Assembly: GCF_012184385.1 (NCBI RefSeq)
Contig: NZ_VSRL01000074.1
Span: 1 to 36,152 of the forward strand
DNA length: 36,152 bases
Origin: Lentzea indica
Lineage (GTDB): Bacteria; Actinomycetota; Actinomycetes; Mycobacteriales; Pseudonocardiaceae
Direction: 5' to 3'
Shown: in pieces, positions 16,062 through 25,542 of the stretch
Numbering within the stretch: the first letter of the stretch is position 1
Layout of the letters: each line of letters opens with the position of its first letter
Made by a program: the position numbers and the translations under genes
Notes under the pieces: generated by a model
What the model saw: the letters and a program-made list of their open reading frames with translations, nothing else
Databases searched by the model: none
Told to the model about the DNA's origin: nothing

Positions 16062-17213
16062 ATGTTGGACTTCAGACTCCCGAGCGAGTACGAGGATCTG
16101 CGCAAGACCGTCGAGGAGTTCGCTCGCGACGAGGTGGCCCCGGTCATCGGCGAGTACTACGAGCGCAACGAGTTCCCGTACCCGATCGTGGCGAAGATGG
16201 GCGCGATGGGCCTGCTCGGCCTGCCGTTCCCCGAGGAGCACGGCGGCATGGGCGGCGACTACTTCGCCCTGTGCGTGACGCTGGAGGAGCTCGCCCGCGT
16301 CGACTCGTCCGTCGCGATCACGGTCGAGGCGGCCACGTCGCTGGGCGCCATGCCGATCTACCGCTTCGGCACCGACGAGCAGAAGGCCGAGTGGCTGCCT
16401 TCACTGACGTCCGGCGAGAAGCTCGGCGCGTTCGGCCTCACCGAGCCGGGCTCCGGGTCCGACGCGGGTGCGTTGGCCACCACCGCACGCCTTGAGGGCG
16501 ACGAGTGGGTCATCAACGGCACCAAGGCGTTCATCACGAACTCCGGCACCGACATCACCGGCCTGGTGACCGTTGCCGCGGTGACGGGGACGTTGCCCGA
16601 CGGCCGCAAGGAGATCTCGTCGATCATCGTTCCGTCCGGCACGCCGGGCTTCACGGTGTCGAAGAAGTACTCCAAGGTCGGCTGGTGCGCCTCGGACACG
16701 CGTGAACTGTCGTTCCAGGACTGCCGCGTCCCGGCCGCGAACCTGCTCGGCCAGCGCGGCCGCGGCTTCGCCCAGTTCCTCCGGACCCTGGACGAGGGCC
16801 GGGTCGCCATCGCGGCGCTGTCGGTCGGCCTGGCCCAGGGCTGCGTCGACGAGTCGGTCAAGTACGCGCACGAGCGCGAGGCGTTCGGCGCGAAGATCGG
16901 TACGTACCAGGCGATCCAGTTCAAGATCGCCGAGATGGAGGCCCGCGTCCACACCGCGCGCCTGGCCTACTACGAGGCGGCTTCGCGGATGCTGCGCGGT
17001 GAGCCGTTCAAGAAGCAGGCCGCCATCGCGAAGCTCGTCTCGTCCGAGGCGGCGATGGACAACGCCCGTGACGCCACGCAGATCTTCGGCGGCTACGGCT
17101 TCATGAACGAGTACCCGGTCGGCCGTTTCTACCGGGACGCCAAGATCCTGGAGATCGGCGAGGGCACCTCCGAGGTGCAGAAGATGCTGATCGCCCGCGA
17201 GCTCGGTCTTTAG
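16062..17213 (+). CDS. Acyl-CoA dehydrogenase, AcdH/FadE-type of the leucine/branched-chain operon
   Basis: The protein has 383 residues. It starts 6 bases after the accA1 stop, with CAGGAGTGA as a Shine-Dalgarno sequence overlapping that stop. FAD-dependent alpha,beta-dehydrogenation of acyl-CoA is indicated by AFGLTEPGSGSDAGA, ITNSGTDI, and the C-terminal QIFGGYGFMNEYPVGRFYRD and EIGEGTSEVQ. Glu367 in the last motif is at the catalytic-base position of MCAD/SCAD-type enzymes. True isovaleryl-CoA dehydrogenases usually use a different Glu, so a broader short or branched-chain substrate range is possible. Its operon place suggests that it feeds the carboxylase. HMG-CoA lyase, often part of this operon in Streptomyces, is absent from the window. 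Confidence 0.92.
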   Translation: MLDFRLPSEYEDLRKTVEEFARDEVAPVIGEYYERNEFPYPIVAKMGAMGLLGLPFPEEHGGMGGDYFALCVTLEELARVDSSVAITVEAATSLGAMPIYRFGTDEQKAEWLPSLTSGEKLGAFGLTEPGSGSDAGALATTARLEGDEWVINGTKAFITNSGTDITGLVTVAAVTGTLPDGRKEISSIIVPSGTPGFTVSKKYSKVGWCASDTRELSFQDCRVPAANLLGQRGRGFAQFLRTLDEGRVAIAALSVGLAQGCVDESVKYAHEREAFGAKIGTYQAIQFKIAEMEARVHTARLAYYEAASRMLRGEPFKKQAAIAKLVSSEAAMDNARDATQIFGGYGFMNEYPVGRFYRDAKILEIGEGTSEVQKMLIARELGL

Positions 17214-17312
17214 TGCCGCTAGGCCGATCTATGTAAATAGTCCGAAACCGCCTCCTCGATTCGCTGAGTCCGGCTACCGTCGTCTGCCTTCCGCACGAGT
17301 GTGAGGGTGCAG

Positions 17313-20084
17313 ATGACAGGTAGTCGGCCAGAACCGGTGTTCCCCGGATTGCGAGTTCTCCTCGAGGTCATTCACGGGCTTTGTGACCGGCCGGGTTTCT
17401 TCTATCGGAGCAAGACCGAGGAAGTGGTCGGCGACCAGCCACTTCCGTTGCTCTACCTGGAGAGCGAAGCCAGTCCGACGCCATTCCTGCGCACGCTGGA
17501 GGCAAAGCTCAACGCGGGTTCTCCGGCAATACCGCACGCCTATGTGGACGTGGCCGCGGTGCAAACGGAAGTGGACAAAAGATGGCCACCGGAGGCGCGT
17601 GAGACGCCGCCGTTGTTGCCGTTGCTGGACCAGCTGGCCTTTCAGTTGTCGGAGGTCCACGTCGGCCGTGAGCGGCTGACCCGGTTCGACCACTACCGGC
17701 TCGTCGACTGGCTCACGAGCAAGCGGCTGCCGCGCAAGCCGGGCCGTGACGACCGGGCGAGCGTCATCGAGCTGCTGCGCCAGTGGACCGGGAAGACCGC
17801 CGAGAACGGCGAAGCGCTGAACCGGGCCGTGGACGCGTTCATCCCGAACCTCGTGACGAGGCTGGGGCTCGGGCTGGTCGCGTGGGTGGGCAGCAAGGCG
17901 GGCTTCCGCTGGCTCGGCAAGCGGGTGCCGGGGCTCGCGCGCGAGTCGAAGTGGTTCATGCGCGGGCAGAACTTCGCGCTGCCCAACCACTCCATCGAGT
18001 TCCTCGGGTTCGCCGAGCGGCTCACGCTGGGCAGGCGCGAGTCCGAGAACGAGGAACAGATCAAGCTGCTGCTCGTGCACGCGTTCCTGGAGGACCTGCG
18101 GATCGCGTACCGGCGACGCCGGCGGTTCCTGCCGCGCAGGGCCGGGTTCCGCCGCACGGCGTACATCCCGGTTCTGCTCGACGGGGTGAACAAGGACAAC
18201 GGCGGCTGGCAGCTGCTCGAACTGATCAACGACGTGCGCAACGAGACCGGCGAGCTGGACCCGTTGCTGGTGATCGCGGCGAGCTCGGTGCAACCGGCGC
18301 TGTCGCAGCAGCTCGGGACCACGCTGGTGGCGCCGGACGAGACCGCGGAGGCGTTGACGACGTGGCGGGAGGAGCTGCCGCGCAAACGGCAGATGCTCGC
18401 CCCGGACGCCCGCTACTTGATGATCAAGCTGCCGTTCCCCCGCGAGGACAAGAAGAGGTGGCAGGGAACGCCGGCCTTCCAGGCGGCACCGGTGCGGTGG
18501 CTCGCCCGGTCGCGGCGGCTGGAGGCGATCATCGCGGCGGTGGCCGTGGTCCTGCTGCTGCCGGGGTTCGTGACGGTGCAGAGCCACATCGAGGCGAACT
18601 GCTCGATCGTCGGCTCGGCCGTGTCACCGGGGGTGTCGACTCGGCTGATGGACGTGGACGGGCACACCGAGTGCGTGGGCTACAGCGACAACAGCAGCCA
18701 GGTGTTCGGCTCGAACGAACGGCTGCGGTGGACGCAGCAGGCCGTGTTCGCGCAGAACGAGGAGGCGAAACGGCTGCACGACGCCGATCGAGGCCGCCCG
18801 TACGTCTCGCTGATCTACTTCTCCAGCCTCACCCACAAGGACACCAACCCCGACGCCGACCACTCCAGGGCGGAGGAGCTGGAGGGCATGCTGCTCAAGC
18901 AGCGGCAGCAGAACGACAGGTCGCGCTCGGAACCGCTGCTGCGCATCGTGATCGCGAACGGCGGCGCGATGATGAAGCGGGCACCCGACGTGCTGCGGGA
19001 CATGCTGACGCCGTTGCTGGAGTCCGACGCCGGGATCATCGGCGTGGTCGGGCTCGACCGCAGCGTCGCCGAGACCCGCGACGTCATCACCGAACTGGGG
19101 GCGCTCGGCGTGCCGACCATCGGCACCACTCTCACCGAGGCGTCGCTGCCGACCAGGTCGTCGATGTACTTCCAGCTGATCCCCGGCAACGTCCGGCAGG
19201 CCGACCTCGTCCGGCGGTACGCGCAGCACGTCGGCGCGACCAAGGTGACGATCTACCACCCGCCGTTGAACAAGGGCGACGTCTACCTCGACGACCTGGT
19301 CAACGTGCTGGGCAAGGAGCTCGCGACCGCGACGGTGAACTACCAGGCCGTCCCGTGGTCGAGGAGCCCTCAGGAGGTGCCGTCGCAGTGCGTCGAGGAC
19401 CACTCCAGCGAGCTGGTGTTCTTCGCGGGCCGTGAGGAGGACTTCGGCGAGTTCCTGCGGGCCATCGGCAGGGACTGCTACGACAAGAACCGGCTGCCGC
19501 GCATCGTCGCCGACGACGCGATCATCCGGTTCATCGCACAGAAGGCCAGCCGGGTGCACGACTCACTGGCCGGGATGCGCGTGTCGTACGTGAGCATGGC
19601 AGGACTCGTCGTGCTGGCAGGAAAGTCCTGTGTCGAAGGCAAACCGGATCCGAAGGTGCGCGGCGGCCTGCCGTTGGACGCTTTCTGCGCCGGCTACAGC
19701 CGGCTGAACCAGGAGATTCAGGAATCCTCGCTACCGGCGGAGGACAAGCCGGTCAAACCGTGGCCCGGCGAGCACATCGGCGTGGCCTACGACGCGGCCG
19801 GCCTCTTCCTGGAGGCCGTGCGCAACGCCCAGGCCCGCCTGACGGGACTGCCGGTCCACACCCCGCACCGGGGCGCGATCGGCGGTGAGTTCCGCGAGAT
19901 GGAGTTCTTCGGCGCCACCGGACGCACGGACTTCAGCGCGTCGCGGATCGGTGAGCAGCGGAACTTCACGATCCTGGAGCTCACCGACATCCACGACTTC
20001 GGGCAGCAACCGACGTGCGTGTTCCTGACCGGTGACCTGTACGGGCCGGACTCGCCGCGCCAGGCAAGCGGGTGCCCTGCCTAG
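17313..20084 (+). CDS. Large one-piece membrane protein: cytoplasmic NTPase-like domain + TM + type I periplasmic-binding-like ligand domain
   Basis: The protein has 923 residues. The ATG at 17313 was chosen because GTGAGGG precedes it at proper spacing; an in-frame GTG lies at 17301. Residues 1 to about 400 are soluble with a hint of an NTPase fold (PLPLLYLESEAS at the first strand, YIPVLLDGVNKDNGGWQLLE as a Walker B-like strand) but no GxxxxGK[ST] loop. One membrane helix (EAIIAAVAVVLLLPGFVTV, about 403-422) follows. The outer part (to 923) resembles branched-chain amino acid/amide-binding proteins: GIIGVVGLDRSVAETRDVIT, VPTIGTTLTEASLP, YFQLIPGNVRQADLVRRYA, and several Cys. This is receptor architecture, not a transporter subunit, and no permease genes are nearby. 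Function unknown. It follows the leucine-type acyl-CoA operon and ends in a CTAG shared with the convergent gene. Confidence 0.8.
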   Translation: MTGSRPEPVFPGLRVLLEVIHGLCDRPGFFYRSKTEEVVGDQPLPLLYLESEASPTPFLRTLEAKLNAGSPAIPHAYVDVAAVQTEVDKRWPPEARETPPLLPLLDQLAFQLSEVHVGRERLTRFDHYRLVDWLTSKRLPRKPGRDDRASVIELLRQWTGKTAENGEALNRAVDAFIPNLVTRLGLGLVAWVGSKAGFRWLGKRVPGLARESKWFMRGQNFALPNHSIEFLGFAERLTLGRRESENEEQIKLLLVHAFLEDLRIAYRRRRRFLPRRAGFRRTAYIPVLLDGVNKDNGGWQLLELINDVRNETGELDPLLVIAASSVQPALSQQLGTTLVAPDETAEALTTWREELPRKRQMLAPDARYLMIKLPFPREDKKRWQGTPAFQAAPVRWLARSRRLEAIIAAVAVVLLLPGFVTVQSHIEANCSIVGSAVSPGVSTRLMDVDGHTECVGYSDNSSQVFGSNERLRWTQQAVFAQNEEAKRLHDADRGRPYVSLIYFSSLTHKDTNPDADHSRAEELEGMLLKQRQQNDRSRSEPLLRIVIANGGAMMKRAPDVLRDMLTPLLESDAGIIGVVGLDRSVAETRDVITELGALGVPTIGTTLTEASLPTRSSMYFQLIPGNVRQADLVRRYAQHVGATKVTIYHPPLNKGDVYLDDLVNVLGKELATATVNYQAVPWSRSPQEVPSQCVEDHSSELVFFAGREEDFGEFLRAIGRDCYDKNRLPRIVADDAIIRFIAQKASRVHDSLAGMRVSYVSMAGLVVLAGKSCVEGKPDPKVRGGLPLDAFCAGYSRLNQEIQESSLPAEDKPVKPWPGEHIGVAYDAAGLFLEAVRNAQARLTGLPVHTPHRGAIGGEFREMEFFGATGRTDFSASRIGEQRNFTILELTDIHDFGQQPTCVFLTGDLYGPDSPRQASGCPA

Positions 20085-21619
20085 AGTTTTGGTACAGCTC
20101 GGTCGATGATCGCGGCGAAGTCGGTGGACCTGGGGAGCGTGCCGAACGCGACTCCCCAGTCACCGCCGAGCCGTGAACCGAGGAACGCGTCCGCGACAGC
20201 GGGGTGCCCGTGCTTGACCAGCAGGGCACCCTGCAGGATCAGCGCCATCTTCTCGACCACCCGGCGCGCCTGAGATTCGTCTACATCGGACAGTGCGGTG
20301 CTGCTGAGTTCGTTGAGCGCCTTGTCGATGCGCGGGTCGACTCCGGTGACGACGCTGAGGAACTCCTGCACCGACTCCGGCTTTTTCTTCATCGCCCGCA
20401 GGACGTCCAAGGCCGCGACGTTGCCCGAGCCCTCCCAGATCGACTGCAGCGGCGACTCCCTGAACAGTCGCGGCATCCCGCTGTCCTCGATGTAACCGTT
20501 GCCGCCCAGGCATTCCAACGCCTCGGCCGCGTGCGCCGGACCGCGCTTGCAGACCCAGTACTTGGTGATCGCGAGCCCGAGCCGCGGCCGGTGCCGTGCC
20601 AGCCACATCGCGGCGGTCGTGGCGGCCTCGGACTCGATCGCCAGATCCGCCAGCACGTTGCGCATGGCCGGCTGGTCGATCAGGTACTTCCCGAACGCCT
20701 TGCGGTGCGCGGCGTGGTGCGCTGCCTGCCTGAGTCCGGCGCGCATTCCCGCCGCGGTTCCGAGAACGCAGTCCAGCCGGGTCGTGTTGACCATCTCGAT
20801 GATCGTGCGCACGCCGCGGCCCTCGTCACCGACGCGGTGGGCGAACGCCTCGTCGTACTCGATCTCGGCGGACGCGTTGGACTTGTTGCCCAGCTTGTCC
20901 TTCAGCCGCTGCAGGAAGAACCGGTTCCGCGTGCCGTCCGGCAGCACCCGCGGCACCAGGAAGCACGTCAGCCCGCCGGGCGCCTGCGCGAGCGTCAGGA
21001 ACACGTCCGACATCGGTGCCGAGGTGAACCACTTGTGCCCGGTCAGCACGTATCCGTCCTGGACGGGCTTCGCCACCGTGGTGTTGGCCCGCACGTCCGA
21101 TCCGCCCTGCTTCTCGGTCATGGACATGCCGGCGATCAGGCCGCGCTTCTCCAGAGGTGCTTTGAGGCCGAAGTCGTAGTCGCGGGCGGTGAGAAGCGGC
21201 TCGTAGGTCTCGGCCAGCTCCGGAGCCACGCGCAAAGCGGGCACTGCCGCATAGGTCATCGAAATCGGGCATCCGTGGCCGGCTTCGACCTGTGACCACA
21301 CGTAGAACCTGGCCGCGCGCTCCAGGTGCTCGCCGTCGACGTACGCGTGGAGGCCGTTCGACACCGCAACGTTCATCAGGTCGTGCCAGGCGGGGTGGAA
21401 CTCGACCTCGTCGATCCGGTTCCCGTACCGGTCGTGCGTGTGCAGGACCGGGGGATGGGTGTTCGCGAGCCTGCCGCGGTCCTGCCACTCGTCGCTGCCC
21501 GCGAGCCTGCCGAGTTCGTGCAGGTCGGCGTTGTCGACCCAGCTGAGCAGCGCAGGGTCGTCCGCGACGTCGTGACCGCTCAGCGGAGGTACCTGGTTGG
21601 TCACCTCGTGCGTAGCCAT
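20081..21619 (-). CDS. AidB-like acyl-CoA dehydrogenase family protein
   Basis: The protein has 512 residues from the ATG at 21619 (MATHEVTNQVPPLSG), with GCGAGG as a Shine-Dalgarno sequence. Visible motifs are MSMTEKQGGSDVRANTT, GHKWFTSAPMSDVFLTLA, RVGDEGRGVRTIIEM, NTTRLDCVLGTA, ALECLGGNGYIEDSGMPRLF, and SIWEGSGNVAALDVLRA with the Glu of the ACAD catalytic region. The long N-terminal region and the MTEKQGGSD motif point to the AidB branch (E. coli AidB: FAD protein of the alkylation response with weak isovaleryl-CoA dehydrogenase activity). The role here is unknown. The gene is divergent from tmsA and convergent with the large membrane protein, sharing its final CTAG. Confidence 0.9.
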   Translation of the reverse strand: MATHEVTNQVPPLSGHDVADDPALLSWVDNADLHELGRLAGSDEWQDRGRLANTHPPVLHTHDRYGNRIDEVEFHPAWHDLMNVAVSNGLHAYVDGEHLERAARFYVWSQVEAGHGCPISMTYAAVPALRVAPELAETYEPLLTARDYDFGLKAPLEKRGLIAGMSMTEKQGGSDVRANTTVAKPVQDGYVLTGHKWFTSAPMSDVFLTLAQAPGGLTCFLVPRVLPDGTRNRFFLQRLKDKLGNKSNASAEIEYDEAFAHRVGDEGRGVRTIIEMVNTTRLDCVLGTAAGMRAGLRQAAHHAAHRKAFGKYLIDQPAMRNVLADLAIESEAATTAAMWLARHRPRLGLAITKYWVCKRGPAHAAEALECLGGNGYIEDSGMPRLFRESPLQSIWEGSGNVAALDVLRAMKKKPESVQEFLSVVTGVDPRIDKALNELSSTALSDVDESQARRVVEKMALILQGALLVKHGHPAVADAFLGSRLGGDWGVAFGTLPRSTDFAAIIDRAVPKL

Positions 21620-21732
21620 GCCTCGCACGCTACTACTCGTTGGTAACTTTAGGCAGGGTGCGATGAAAGATCGCTGGCCCATTCGGGCTTTTGGGCGTGC
21701 CAACGGCGCTGACGAGGAATAACGTCGTTCTC

Positions 21733-23040
21733 GTGAGTGACCATGGGCACAGCACGGCCGTAGCTGCGTTGACCGCGCAGTACGCCGCGATGCGCGAAGG
21801 TGCGCCAGTGCGGCTCGCTAAGAAGACGTCGAACCTCTTCCGCTTCCGGGCCGACCAGGCCGGCGGGCTGGACGTCGGCAGGTTCGACCAGGTCCTGTCC
21901 GTGGACCCGGTCGGACGCACCGCACAGGTGCAGGGCATGACCACCTACGAGAACCTCGTCGCCGCGACACTGCGCCACGGCCTGATGCCGCTGGTCGTGC
22001 CGCAGCTCAAGACCATCACGATCGGCGGGGCGGTAGCGGGCCTCGGCATCGAGTCCACGTCCTTCCGCAACGGCCTGCCGCACGAGTCCGTGCGCGAGCT
22101 GGAGATCCTCACCGGCGACGGCGAGGTCGTGATCGCCAAACCGGACGACGACCTGTTCCGCGCGTTCCCCAACTCCTACGGGACCCTGGGCTACGCGCTG
22201 CGGCTGGAGATCGAACTGGAGCCGGTGCGCCAGTACGTGAGACTGCGGCACGTGCCGTTCGGCTCGTTCGCCGAGTGCGCCGCGGTCATCGAGGAGGTCT
22301 GCTCGGACGGTTCGGCGGACTTCGTCGACGGCACGGTCTTCTCCCGCGGCGAGATGTACCTGACGTTGGGCCACTACGCCGACATCGCGCCGTACACGTC
22401 CGATTACACAGGCAACCAGATCTACTACCGGTCCATCCAGAAGCGCCGCACGGACCACCTGACGATCCGCGACTACCTGTGGCGCTGGGACACCGACTGG
22501 TTCTGGTGCTCACGGGCGTTCGGCGCGCAGAACCCGGTCGTGCGCCGCCTGTGGCCGAAGCGCTACCTGCGTTCGGACGTGTATCGCCGGTTGGTGGCCC
22601 GATATCGCCGCTTCAAGCCGCCGACGACCGTCGAGCCGGTGATCCAGGACGTGGAGATTCCTGTTTCGGCGCTGGCTGAGTTCCTCGACTTCTTCGACCG
22701 CGAGATCGGCATCTCGCCGGTGTGGCTGTGCCCGGTTCGCTTGCGCGACACCACGGGCTGGCCTTTGTACCCGATGAACCCGGACGTGCTGTACGTCAAC
22801 GTCGGGTTCTGGTCGGAGGTCCCGGTGCGGCCGGGAGAACGGATGGGTGACCGCAACCGGCTGATCGAGCGCGAGGTGGCGCGGCTGGGCGGCCACAAGT
22901 CGCTGTACTCGGACTCCTACTACACCGAGGACGAGTTCTGGCGGCACTACAACGGTTCGCACTACCGGTCCGTGAAGTCCCGGTACGACCAGACGAACCG
23001 ACTGCCTGATCTGTACGCCAAGTGTGTCAGGGGACGATGA
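21733..23040 (+). CDS. tmsA: FAD-dependent oxidoreductase of 10-methyl fatty acid synthesis (10-methylene reductase)
   Basis: The protein has about 435 residues. The start is uncertain: TTG 21691, GTG 21697 and GTG 21733 are in frame. The last was chosen because homologues begin near APVRLAKKTSNLFR and GAGGA lies upstream. The N-terminal FAD-binding domain has VQGMTTYENLV, PQLKTITIGGAVAGLGIE and SFRNGLPHESV, typical of the DWARF1/DprE1-like flavoproteins. In mycobacteria and relatives, TmsA (BfaA) reduces the 10-methylene group that TmsB adds to oleoyl phospholipid, giving 10-methylstearate (tuberculostearic acid). The gene is directly joined to the methyltransferase (stop and ATG abut), which strongly supports this assignment. 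Confidence 0.87.
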   Translation: MSDHGHSTAVAALTAQYAAMREGAPVRLAKKTSNLFRFRADQAGGLDVGRFDQVLSVDPVGRTAQVQGMTTYENLVAATLRHGLMPLVVPQLKTITIGGAVAGLGIESTSFRNGLPHESVRELEILTGDGEVVIAKPDDDLFRAFPNSYGTLGYALRLEIELEPVRQYVRLRHVPFGSFAECAAVIEEVCSDGSADFVDGTVFSRGEMYLTLGHYADIAPYTSDYTGNQIYYRSIQKRRTDHLTIRDYLWRWDTDWFWCSRAFGAQNPVVRRLWPKRYLRSDVYRRLVARYRRFKPPTTVEPVIQDVEIPVSALAEFLDFFDREIGISPVWLCPVRLRDTTGWPLYPMNPDVLYVNVGFWSEVPVRPGERMGDRNRLIEREVARLGGHKSLYSDSYYTEDEFWRHYNGSHYRSVKSRYDQTNRLPDLYAKCVRGR

Positions 23041-24273
23041 ATGCGGTTGGCCTCCATTTTTCAGCGCATCACGGGTGGCAGCGACGTTCGCTTCCAGGCC
23101 TACGACGGCAGTACCGCAGGCCCTTCGTCGGCCGCGGTGTCGATCGACATCAGAACGCCGGAAGCCTTGTCCTACCTGGCTTCCGCGCCAGGTGAGCTCG
23201 GCCTTGCCCGCGCTTACGTGACAGGGCACCTGGAGATCCTCGGCGACGTGCACGCCGGCCTCTCCCGGCTCTCCGAGTTCTCCCTGCGAGAGCTCCCGTG
23301 GTTGCAACGGGTGGAGCTGCTGCGCTTCCTGGGCAAAATCCGGTTGTCGCACAAGGTGCCCGCACCGCCGCAGGAGGCCCGCCTGCGCGGCCTGCGGCAC
23401 TCCAAGGCCCGCGACCAGCAGGCCATCGCGCACCACTACGACGTCTCGAACCAGTTCTACGAGTGGATCCTCGGCCCGTCGATGGCCTACACCTGCGCGG
23501 TGTACCCGTCGCTCGAGTCCACGTTGGAGGAAGCCCAGTTCGAGAAGCACGACCTCGTGGCTCGCAAGCTGGGGCTGAAGTCCGGCATGAGGCTCCTGGA
23601 CGTCGGCTGCGGCTGGGGCGGCATGGTCATGCACGCGGCCCGCGAGTACGGAGTGCGTGCGATCGGTGTCACGTTGTCGCGCAACCAGGCCGAGTGGGCG
23701 CAGAAGGCGATCGTCGAGGCCGGGTTGTCGGATCTGGCCGAGGTGCGCCACCTCGACTACCGCGACGTGCGGGAGACAGGCTTCGACGCGGTCTCGTCGA
23801 TCGGCCTGACCGAGCACATCGGCAAGGCGAAGCTGCCAGGGTACTTCGCTTCCCTGTACGGGAAGCTGAAGCCGGGCGGACGGCTGCTGAACCACTGCAT
23901 CACCCGGCCGAACAACAAGGAGCGCTCGCTGTCCGGGCCGTTCATCAACCGGTACGTGTTCCCTGACGGTGAGCTGGTCGGGCCTGGGTACATCGTGTCC
24001 CAGATGCACGACACGGGGTTCGAGGTACGGCACGAGGAGAACATCCGAGAGCACTACGCGCTGACGTTGGCCGCCTGGAGCCGCAACCTCGACGCGCACT
24101 GGGAAGAGGCGGTCGAGGAGGTCGGGGAGGCTCGGGCTCGGGTGTGGCGGTTGTACCTGGCCGCTTCTCGGCTCGGGTTCGAGCGCAACAACATCCAGCT
24201 GCACCAGGTGCTCGGGGTGAAGCTGGACGGCACGAAGTCGCACATGCCGTTGAGGCCGACCTGGCTGTCCTGA
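23041..24273 (+). CDS. tmsB: Fatty-acyl-phospholipid C10 methyltransferase, cyclopropane-synthase family
   Basis: The protein has 410 residues. The ATG immediately follows the tmsA stop. The SAM-binding motif I is LLDVGCGWGGMVMHAA (from residue 185). Other family blocks are IAHHYDVSNQFYEWILGPSM, YTCAVYPSLESTLEEAQ, GLTEHIG, and KPGGRLLNHCITRP. An N-terminal SCP2-like region (about 1-100, LGLARAYVTGHLEILGDV) precedes the catalytic domain, as in UfaA1/TmsB (BfaB). The enzyme adds a methylene group to the double bond of oleoyl chains in membrane phospholipid using S-adenosylmethionine. With TmsA it predicts 10-methyl branched fatty acids in this organism. A strong hairpin follows 4 bases after the stop. 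Confidence 0.9.
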   Translation: MRLASIFQRITGGSDVRFQAYDGSTAGPSSAAVSIDIRTPEALSYLASAPGELGLARAYVTGHLEILGDVHAGLSRLSEFSLRELPWLQRVELLRFLGKIRLSHKVPAPPQEARLRGLRHSKARDQQAIAHHYDVSNQFYEWILGPSMAYTCAVYPSLESTLEEAQFEKHDLVARKLGLKSGMRLLDVGCGWGGMVMHAAREYGVRAIGVTLSRNQAEWAQKAIVEAGLSDLAEVRHLDYRDVRETGFDAVSSIGLTEHIGKAKLPGYFASLYGKLKPGGRLLNHCITRPNNKERSLSGPFINRYVFPDGELVGPGYIVSQMHDTGFEVRHEENIREHYALTLAAWSRNLDAHWEEAVEEVGEARARVWRLYLAASRLGFERNNIQLHQVLGVKLDGTKSHMPLRPTWLS

Positions 24274-24276
24274 CGG

Positions 24277-24304
24277 GTGGCGGGCGGCCCTGGCCGTCCG
24301 CCAC
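24277..24304 (+). terminator. Strong hairpin terminating the tmsAB operon
   Basis: A 12-bp stem (GTGGCGGGCGGC/GCCGTCCGCCAC, one G-T wobble) with a CCTG tetraloop starts 3 bases after the tmsB stop. There is no T tract, which is common for actinobacterial terminators. Confidence 0.75.
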
Positions 24305-24372
24305 GCATCAGTGCCACGGCCTGGCTCCGAATCTGATTCCTCGATCGGGGCGATCGGTGCCAAATTGGCACC

Positions 24373-24603
24373 ATGAAGCGGATGAACCTGAGAGATGTGC
24401 CGGACGAGGTTTTCGCGGCGCTGGCCGACGGTGCCGCGGCGAACCGCTAGTCGTTGAACGCGTTCGTGGTGGAGAGGCTGAGCGAGATTGCCCAGGTGCT
24501 GAGCATCAGCGATTACCTGGCGACCTACGAGCCGCCCAGCGGAACTGGGGTCACGTTGGAGGACGCGACAGCCGCCGTGCGCGAGGTGCGGGACGCTTCA
24601 TGA
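24373..24603 (+). pseudogene. FitA-like ribbon-helix-helix antitoxin with an in-frame TAG; toxin partner missing
   Basis: Read through one stop, the frame encodes 76 positions: MKRMNLRDVPDEVFAALADG, then AAANR-stop-SLNAFVVERL, SEIAQVLSISDYLATYEPP and TAAVREVRDAS. This is the layout of FitA/VapB-type RHH antitoxins of VapBC modules in actinomycetes, in which a Gln normally stands at the stop position, so CAG to TAG at 24448-24450 is the simplest explanation. No PIN-domain toxin follows: the ATG at 24600 leads into an unrelated short reading frame and then the convergent protease gene. The pair looks like a decayed toxin-antitoxin locus. Without a functional toxin, the antitoxin is free to decay. 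Confidence 0.75.
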
Positions 24604-24642
24604 GCCTTGCGGTGCCGTCGGCGCTCGCCGAGCAACTTCGCG

Positions 24643-25476
<834 letters not shown>

Positions 25477-25542
25477 GACTCCACGATGGACCGCCATCAT
25501 GTGAGCAACCTGTGCGAAAGGCCAAAGAAACCCTGATAAGAA

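Noticed and set aside
16062-17213. Naming the acyl-CoA dehydrogenase as isovaleryl-CoA dehydrogenase
   Set aside because: The C-terminal motif has Glu in EIGEGTSEVQ, the MCAD/SCAD position, whereas isovaleryl-CoA dehydrogenase normally lacks it. A general call is safer.
17313-20084. Calling the large protein an ABC transporter substrate-binding protein
   Set aside because: It has a large cytoplasmic domain before the membrane helix and no transporter genes nearby, so transport is unlikely to be its role.
22510-24363. 617-residue open frame antisense to tmsA/tmsB
   Set aside because: The opposite strand carries two clear families across the whole span, and the translation shows no motif.
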